Shown piece by piece: positions 15,284 to 19,554 of a stretch of 19,554 nt of DNA (the first letter of the stretch is position 1; each line of letters opens with the position of its first letter). Position numbers and translations under genes: made by a program. The notes beneath the pieces are model-generated. The model was given only the letters and a program-made list of their open reading frames with translations. It was not told the DNA's origin and searched no databases. The stretch is from Chloroflexota bacterium (GTDB taxonomy: Bacteria > Chloroflexota > Dehalococcoidia > SHYB01 > JACPQI01). The stretch lies in assembly GCA_016190545.1 (NCBI GenBank), contig JACPQI010000024.1, forward strand, positions 1 through 19,554, in the 5' to 3' direction.

Positions 15284-15413
15284 GTGCGCTTCCACCTCCT
15301 CCGCAGCCCGACGCTTCCAGTTAAAGCGCAAGTGCATAGGGCAGCGCCGGGCCGACTGTAGGGAGATTGTACAGCCTTTGGGACAGGGAGAGCCAGGATA
15401 GAGGAAGCAGCGT

Positions 15414-15998
15414 TCAGCTTGCCGCAGAACGGGCGGGCAATCGGTCCAACATGCGCTCCACCGCTTGCTGGAGCTTGGGCAGCGCCGCCTCGATGGCCTT
15501 CCGGTCCACCCGCTTTGCCAGGTCTGCGGCGTGGGCGTGCTCCAGCATCGGCACCAACCGGGTGCGCAAGCGCTCCATCGTCCACTGCATGCCGTCGCCC
15601 TCCGCCGCCGTGTCCAGCATGATGCGCTGGGTGGGTACGCTAGGCTCGGGGAACACGTAATGGTAGTGGGGCTGCTCGTCGAAGCAATCGAAGCGAAGGT
15701 ATTCGATGAGGTGGCCGTCGCGCTCGCCGAAGACGTGGATGGAGACCCCCTCATCGTCCGGATAGTTGGTCTTGCCCTCCGACTCAACTTTGACCAACAC
15801 CTTTCGCATCAGGTCGTCAGGCCGGGTTGCCAGAGCCTTGCGGAAATAGGCCGTGGAGATTTCATAACTCAGAACCCGGTGCTCCACGCCAAAAGTCACG
15901 GCCCCGGCTTTGATATATTCCGTATTCTGGGGAATGTGGGGGATGGGCAAGGTGTTGCCCACGGGAGGGACTTCAGGTACAGGCCCGAGCAGCGCCAT
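15414..15998 (-). CDS. Conserved-looking protein of unknown function
   Basis: This 194-aa soluble protein is from no family I can name with confidence. AGAGGAGG lies about 7 bp before the ATG, so it is a real, well-translated gene. There is no signal peptide or membrane segment. A central beta-rich part ([20 protein letters not shown], then [20 protein letters not shown]) holds a His/Tyr cluster that could bind metal. The C-terminal third (about 135-190) is a long charged helix pair ending in [20 protein letters not shown]. It lies between the SMP-30-like gene (93 bp upstream) and hisIE (130 bp downstream) on one strand. A role in histidine synthesis is not indicated. Confidence 0.72.
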   Translation of the reverse strand: MALLGPVPEVPPVGNTLPIPHIPQNTEYIKAGAVTFGVEHRVLSYEISTAYFRKALATRPDDLMRKVLVKVESEGKTNYPDDEGVSIHVFGERDGHLIEYLRFDCFDEQPHYHYVFPEPSVPTQRIMLDTAAEGDGMQWTMERLRTRLVPMLEHAHAADLAKRVDRKAIEAALPKLQQAVERMLDRLPARSAAS

Positions 15999-16015
15999 AG
16001 GACTTCCTCCTCTAC

Positions 16016-16036
16016 CGCCCCGATGGTATCGGGGCG
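16016..16036 (-). promoter_or_regulatory. Perfect 9-bp hairpin just upstream of a ribosome binding site
   Basis: CGCCCCGAT and ATCGGGGCG are exact complements around a 3-nt loop. On the minus strand the stem is followed within 2 nt by the AGAGGAGG of the 194-aa gene, and no U-run follows. It could mark an RNA processing or stability element, or an element affecting ribosome access. The effect is inferred only. Confidence 0.45.
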
Positions 16037-16091
16037 CGTGATGGTAAGCCCATTAGTCTAGTGCGGGAGCAGGCTTTTGGCAATCCCCCTG

Positions 16092-16967
16092 CTAGCGGAC
16101 GTGGCCATAGAGCGGCTGCCCCGGCACCGGCCATGGTGCCTTGACGACGCTGCCGCCTCGTAGGTTGATGACGTAGAGGGAGCGAAGGCCCGGCCCGCCG
16201 AAGGCGCAGTTGGTGGGGAAGTAGACCGCTTGCCCTTCGCCGCCGGTCGCCAGCGTGGCGCACACCCGCCCTTGCGGATCGACCTCGACTACCTTACTGA
16301 TGCTCGGTATAGTCACCGCCAGATGACCCCGGGTGTCCAGGGCCATCCCATCGCCGCCGGCCTCCAGCCTGGCGAAGAGGGACCGCTCCGTGACCCTGCC
16401 GTCGGCGCTCAAGCGGAGCCGCGTGATGACACAGGCCAGCGTCTCAATGACATAGAGGGTATCACCGCCGGGTGACATCGCCAGCCCGTTGGCAATGAAA
16501 AAGCCGTCCGCCACCAGGACCGCGCGGCCCCGGCGGTCGATGCGCCACAGGGAGCCGGTAGGGTGCTTTGTCCGCACAGGGTCGTCAAAATAGGAGTAGA
16601 GAGCGTGGCGGTCTTGAAAATCGCCGGAGTCTGTCACGTAGAGATTGCCCTCCGGGCCGAACACCAGGTAGTTGGGCAGACCGAACCGGCGTTCCGTGGC
16701 GACGCGGACCTCGCCCTTCCGGGTGATGCGCAGGACGGCGTGGTTCTTCCAGTCGCAGTAGAGCATGTCGCCGTTGCGGTCGAGGGCCACGCCAAGCAGC
16801 AGCCCGCCGCTGTTGGCCAGGGTCTCCACGCGCTTGCCGTCCGGCGATATGCGGTAGGCCTGCCCGCTCCCGCCGCCGCAGTACACGAACCCGTCCTCGT
16901 CCACGGCGATGCCTTCCGGAGCGTCAAGGCCCCGCGCCAGCGTTTGGAACTCGCTCTGCGCGCTCAT
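16092..16967 (-). CDS. SMP-30/gluconolactonase-like beta-propeller protein
   Basis: This 291-aa cytoplasmic six-bladed propeller resembles lactonases of the SMP-30/gluconolactonase/LRE group. The usual metal ligands appear at APEGIAVDEDG (Glu18), FFIANGLAMSPGGDTLYV (Asn160) and AGGDGMALDTRG (Asp206), and GLPNYLVFGPEGNLYVTDSG supplies the fourth region. There is no signal peptide. AAGGTGA lies just before the ATG. It sits between hisF and the 194-aa gene on the same strand, 152 bp after hisF with a 28-bp palindrome in between. The substrate lactone is unknown. Confidence 0.87.
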   Translation of the reverse strand: MSAQSEFQTLARGLDAPEGIAVDEDGFVYCGGGSGQAYRISPDGKRVETLANSGGLLLGVALDRNGDMLYCDWKNHAVLRITRKGEVRVATERRFGLPNYLVFGPEGNLYVTDSGDFQDRHALYSYFDDPVRTKHPTGSLWRIDRRGRAVLVADGFFIANGLAMSPGGDTLYVIETLACVITRLRLSADGRVTERSLFARLEAGGDGMALDTRGHLAVTIPSISKVVEVDPQGRVCATLATGGEGQAVYFPTNCAFGGPGLRSLYVINLRGGSVVKAPWPVPGQPLYGHVR

Positions 16968-17017
16968 ACGTCACCTTCCTGAAGCTATCCCGAATCCCTC
17001 ACCCTCTCGTCCCCCCG

Positions 17018-17045
17018 TCAGAGTCCCGACTAGTCGGGACTCTGA
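17018..17045. repeat. 28-bp perfect palindrome between hisF and the SMP-30-like gene
   Basis: The arms are TCAGAGTCCCGACT and its exact complement with no loop, centred on CTAG. No T-run follows on either strand, so it is not a standard terminator. As RNA it would form a strong stem that could still stall or protect transcripts. A dispersed repeat or protein-binding site is equally possible. No second copy was found in this window. Confidence 0.8.
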
Positions 17046-17119
17046 ACTCCCCCGGCAACAAATACGGGATGCGTTCCTGAGGTTCGCCACTGGAAATCTA
17101 TCTCCGCCCGCCGACGCGT

Positions 17120-17923
17120 TCAGCGGCGGACGGGGACGCGTTTGGCGGCCAGGTAGTCCTTGGCCTCCTGGATACGGTAGGTGCCGAAATGGAAAATGCT
17201 GGCGGCGAGGACGGCGTCCGCCTTGCCTTTGTCCAGACCATCGTAGAGGTGCTCCAGAGTACCTGCGCCGCCGCTGGCAATGACCGGTATGCTCACCGAC
17301 TCCGACACCGCCCGCGTCAACTCCAGGTCGTAGCCGTTCTGCTGCCCGTCCTCGTCCATGCTCGTCAGCAGGACCTCGCCGGCGCCCAGCTCGGCGGCCA
17401 GCTTCGCCCAGCGGACCGCATCGATACCCGTGGGCCGCCTGCCGCCGTGAGTATAGACCTCCCAGCGCGAGCCGGGGTGCAGCGAGGGGACACCCTTGTC
17501 CTCGGCGGGCGGCGCCCCTTGCAGTCGCTTGGCGTCGATGGCGACAACGATGCACTGGCTTCCGAACTTCTGGGCGGCCTCCGTGATGAGTGGCGGGTTC
17601 AGCAGCGCCGCCGTGTTGACGGCCACCTTGTCGGCGCCGGCCTCCAGCATGCGCCGCACGTCCTCGATGGCGCGCACGCCGCCGCCGACGGTGAAGGGGA
17701 TGAACACCCGCTCCGATACCCGCTCCACCACCTCGACCATGGTCTTGCGTTGCTCGGCGCTGGCGGTTATGTCGAGGAACACCAGCTCGTCGGCGCCCTC
17801 CCTGTCGTAGAAGGCAGCCAACTCCACGGGGTCGCCGGCGTCGCGCAGGTTGACGAAGCTGACACCCTTGACGACGCGCCCGGCGTCCACGTCCAGGCAG
17901 GGGATGATGCGCTTGGTGAGCAT
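17120..17923 (-). CDS. hisF: Imidazole glycerol phosphate synthase cyclase subunit
   Basis: This 267-aa (beta/alpha)8 barrel uses ammonia from HisH to make imidazole glycerol phosphate and AICAR in histidine synthesis. The two catalytic aspartates are in place: Asp11 ([16 protein letters not shown]) and Asp130 ([10 protein letters not shown]). The phosphate-binding loops [14 protein letters not shown] and [12 protein letters not shown] are intact. An insertion of about 18 residues after AIDAKR ([19 protein letters not shown]) makes it longer than the usual 250-258 aa. No ribosome binding site precedes the ATG, and a -10-like TACACT lies 8 bp upstream, so it may be leaderless. No hisH is visible in the window. 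Confidence 0.95.
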   Translation of the reverse strand: MLTKRIIPCLDVDAGRVVKGVSFVNLRDAGDPVELAAFYDREGADELVFLDITASAEQRKTMVEVVERVSERVFIPFTVGGGVRAIEDVRRMLEAGADKVAVNTAALLNPPLITEAAQKFGSQCIVVAIDAKRLQGAPPAEDKGVPSLHPGSRWEVYTHGGRRPTGIDAVRWAKLAAELGAGEVLLTSMDEDGQQNGYDLELTRAVSESVSIPVIASGGAGTLEHLYDGLDKGKADAVLAASIFHFGTYRIQEAKDYLAAKRVPVRR

Positions 17924-17931
17924 ACGAGGGT

Positions 17932-17937
17932 AGTGTA
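17932..17937 (-). promoter_or_regulatory. Possible extended -10 box giving a near-leaderless hisF transcript
   Basis: On the minus strand TGTTACACT (an extended TGn-TACACT) ends 8 nt before the hisF ATG, so transcription would begin at or within about two bases of the start codon. There is no good -35 box at the right distance and no Shine-Dalgarno sequence. This is a weak motif call. Confidence 0.35.
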
Positions 17938-18029
17938 ACAGAGGTCGGCAAAGCCAACATAGCGGAGCCTCTTTACAAATCTGTTTAGAGACGCGGTTGC
18001 AGAACCTTGCCTTAGTGCTTAAGATTGCA

Positions 18030-18878
18030 ATGGACTTGAAGTGGCTCCCGTCAACTAAGCCTCCACTTAATGGTTCCCCAACTGACCAAGTGGTAAGGAG
18101 GGCTGTTTTGAAGAGCTACGAAGTGGGAACAACCGCCACCTGCCCGCATTGCGGAGTGGACGTTCAATTTGTGGCCGCAGAGGCCACCGAAATACACCGA
18201 AGTAGTGAGCAGCAAGTTGACTACCTGCACTACAAAGTGGAGAGAGATTCGAAAGAAAAGATGAACAATATCCAATCGAGGGTCGTTCCTGCGGACAAAA
18301 TTCGGATCATGGCTTGTCGTTGCCCCCGCTGGGACTGTAACCGACTGATAGTGTCGGCCAAAATTCGCCACTGGGACCGAGACCGTCAGACTTGGAAGGA
18401 TGAGGGTTCCTTTCTAGTGTATCCTCATACGAGCAACAGAAAGCCAGTGCCTCCCCAAGTTCCTGACCACATTCGAGAGGACTATGAGGAAGCTTGTCTG
18501 GTACTCTCAGCAAGCACCAAGGCTAGCGCCGCCCTTAGTCGTCGGTGTCTTCAGAGTTTGCTGCGCGCGCAGGGGTATCAACAACATGACTTGAGCGACC
18601 AGATAGATGCGGTACTCCCTACACTCCCCAAGGATGTAGCGGACACCGTTGATGCAATTAGGAACATAGGCAATTTTGCTGCCCATACAATCAAGAGCAA
18701 GAGCACAGGGGAGATCCTTCCCGTGGAACCTGGCGAAGCGGAGTGGAGCCTGGAGGTGCTAGAAGCGCTTTTTGAACACTATTACGAAAGGCCAACCCGC
18801 CTAGCTGAAAGGCGGAAGGCTCTTAATGAGAAACTCTCGGACGCAGGAAAACCACCTGCAAAAGGGTCAACGCCGTGA
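18030..18878 (+). CDS. DUF4145-domain protein with N-terminal zinc ribbon
   Basis: This 282-aa protein has a CPHC pair (Cys38, Cys41) and a second CRCPRWDC set (about 96-103) that together look like a zinc ribbon. The DUF4145 domain spans about 146-250, with [36 protein letters not shown] and the conserved [15 protein letters not shown]4145 is found alone and attached to restriction-modification and other defence proteins; its molecular role is not settled. The ATG at 18030 is chosen without a clear ribosome binding site; a TTG at 17997 would add 11 residues. Its G+C is clearly lower than that of its neighbours (42-47% in two hand-counted lines against 70% in one hisF line), which suggests later acquisition. 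It is divergent from hisF. Confidence 0.82.
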   Translation: MDLKWLPSTKPPLNGSPTDQVVRRAVLKSYEVGTTATCPHCGVDVQFVAAEATEIHRSSEQQVDYLHYKVERDSKEKMNNIQSRVVPADKIRIMACRCPRWDCNRLIVSAKIRHWDRDRQTWKDEGSFLVYPHTSNRKPVPPQVPDHIREDYEEACLVLSASTKASAALSRRCLQSLLRAQGYQQHDLSDQIDAVLPTLPKDVADTVDAIRNIGNFAAHTIKSKSTGEILPVEPGEAEWSLEVLEALFEHYYERPTRLAERRKALNEKLSDAGKPPAKGSTP

Positions 18879-19115
18879 CTCTTGACTACCACCATCGACG
18901 CCCCTTTTCAGCGACCGGCAGAGGCGACGCATAAGCAGTCTATCAGTGGCTAGGGTGTGTTGACAATCGTATCCAGCAAAGGTCACTAGCCCAGATAGCA
19001 ATATCAACAGAACCTACTAACACCGCTCCCATCATTATCCGCCACCGTCGCCTTCCTTTCAGCGTTGCGCAGGCGGACCGACCAAGGCATAGCCAAAGGG
19101 AACGAAGCTCTGGCG
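18879..19115. other. 237-bp stretch with no recognisable gene
   Basis: I see no credible reading frame, RNA gene or strong hairpin here. A TTGACA at about 18959-18964 on the plus strand lacks a matching -10 box and has no gene downstream. The region separates two genes pointing toward each other, and no clear terminator was found. Confidence 0.5.
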
Positions 19116-19427
19116 CTACCCGTACTTTTTCACAGCCACCGCGATATCGGGTCCGGCTTTGGCCAGGTCGTCCGGCGTCATGACAGGCGTGACCTCAATG
19201 TGGGCGTTGAAGGCCAGCCAGAACGGCTCCGCCATCCTGGGCATTTCGCTGGTGTCCCTGACGTTCACAATGAAGTAGCCGCAGCGCTGGCCCTGGTCTA
19301 TGGCGAAGTAGGCCGCCTCCGGCTTCAAGTCTTGAATCATCTCTTGCATCTTCTTCCCGAAGTTCGGGTCCTTGATGGCCGCGTTGCCCTTCTCCACCGA
19401 CATCCGCATCTTCATGAGAAACCGCAT
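19116..19427 (-). CDS. Conserved small protein of unknown function (DUF3303-like?)
   Basis: This 103-aa protein reads MRFLMKMRMSVEKGNAAIKD, continues with MQEMIQDLKPEAAYFAIDQG and RCGYFIVNVRDTSEMPRMAE, and ends in PVMTPDDLAKAGPDIAVAVK. It resembles small ferredoxin-like alpha/beta-barrel proteins of the DUF3303 type, some of which are annotated, with little support, as related to pantothenate synthesis. AAGGAGGAGCG lies directly before the ATG. It is soluble, with no signal peptide or membrane segment and a single Cys. It may be a monocistronic gene; the next gene lies beyond the window edge. Confidence 0.78.
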   Translation of the reverse strand: MRFLMKMRMSVEKGNAAIKDPNFGKKMQEMIQDLKPEAAYFAIDQGQRCGYFIVNVRDTSEMPRMAEPFWLAFNAHIEVTPVMTPDDLAKAGPDIAVAVKKYG

Positions 19428-19554
19428 CGCTCCTCCTTCTCCCGCTCAAGGCGGAAGGGGAAGCATAGTCTCCTAGCCCGCCGTTGTCAACCGGCATGTC
19501 GTCATCGGCCCGTCCATAGGCCGTGCTATGCTGTCGCCATGCGCTATGTACAGC

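Noticed and set aside
15338..15787. Long in-frame extension of hisIE up to 15787
   Set aside because: It is antisense-frame sequence overlapping the well-supported 194-aa gene, and it resembles low-complexity Arg/Ser/Thr translation.
18959..18990. TTGACA as a promoter in the 18879-19115 gap
   Set aside because: There is no acceptable -10 box at 16-18 bp and no plus-strand gene follows.
19539..19554. Possible plus-strand gene start (MRYVQ) at the right edge, with TATGCT just upstream
   Set aside because: Only five codons are visible and there is no ribosome binding site; it may be a gene start, but it cannot be supported here.

Overview
The window is G+C-rich (the hisF stretch is about two thirds G+C by hand count) and looks chromosomal. 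It most resembles a Chloroflexota bacterium, probably Dehalococcoidia-like. That placement is inferred from gene content: an ECF sigma factor with a DUF5667-type anti-sigma factor, DUF4382/DUF5666 surface proteins, a thrC-NIL-MoaD cluster, an rpmH-rnpA-yidD-yidC-jag locus, and several lipoproteins or secreted proteins with strong AGGAGG-type ribosome binding sites. No transposase, integrase, tRNA, rRNA or CRISPR array was seen.

Layout. (1) Positions 1-1041 (+) hold the 3' part of tgt (queuine tRNA-ribosyltransferase). It ends at a perfect 26-bp palindromic terminator shared with the convergent locus. (2) Positions 1106-6861 (-) hold a four-gene, same-strand locus: an ECF sigma factor, a membrane anti-sigma factor 6 bp downstream, a 97-aa protein of unknown function, and a large repeat lipoprotein. 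The outside part of the anti-sigma factor carries the same DUF4382-like and DUF5666-like domains as the lipoprotein, which has seven DUF5666-like repeats. This is the best candidate for an undescribed system: a surface-sensing sigma/anti-sigma switch linked to a matching cell-surface protein. (3) Positions 6948-8997 (-) hold a compact operon: a promoter, a threonine-synthase-family PLP enzyme, a NIL-domain protein, a MoaD/ThiS/CysO-like sulfur carrier and a strong terminator. The grouping suggests sulfur transfer linked to amino-acid synthesis rather than plain threonine synthesis.

(4) Positions 9018-13770 (+) start at a near-consensus promoter. They run through rpmH (45 aa), rnpA, yidD, an eight-repeat PQQ-type beta-propeller lipoprotein, yidC, jag/khpB, a PfkB-family kinase and a DUF1232 protein. 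This is the conserved ribosome/RNase P/membrane-insertase locus, with a BamB-like propeller inserted between yidD and yidC. yidC and jag overlap by 113 bp in different frames.

(5) Positions 13847-17923 (-) run from hisF through an SMP-30/gluconolactonase-like gene, an unrecognised 194-aa gene and hisIE to an M23 peptidase. Two histidine genes are therefore split by two genes of no evident histidine role, and a 28-bp perfect palindrome lies just downstream of hisF. (6) From 18030 to the end there is a DUF4145 zinc-ribbon protein of clearly lower G+C (42-47% in two hand-counted lines), a 237-bp stretch without a recognisable gene, and a conserved 103-aa protein of unknown function on the minus strand.

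Domain names come from recognising sequence patterns by eye. No search was run.
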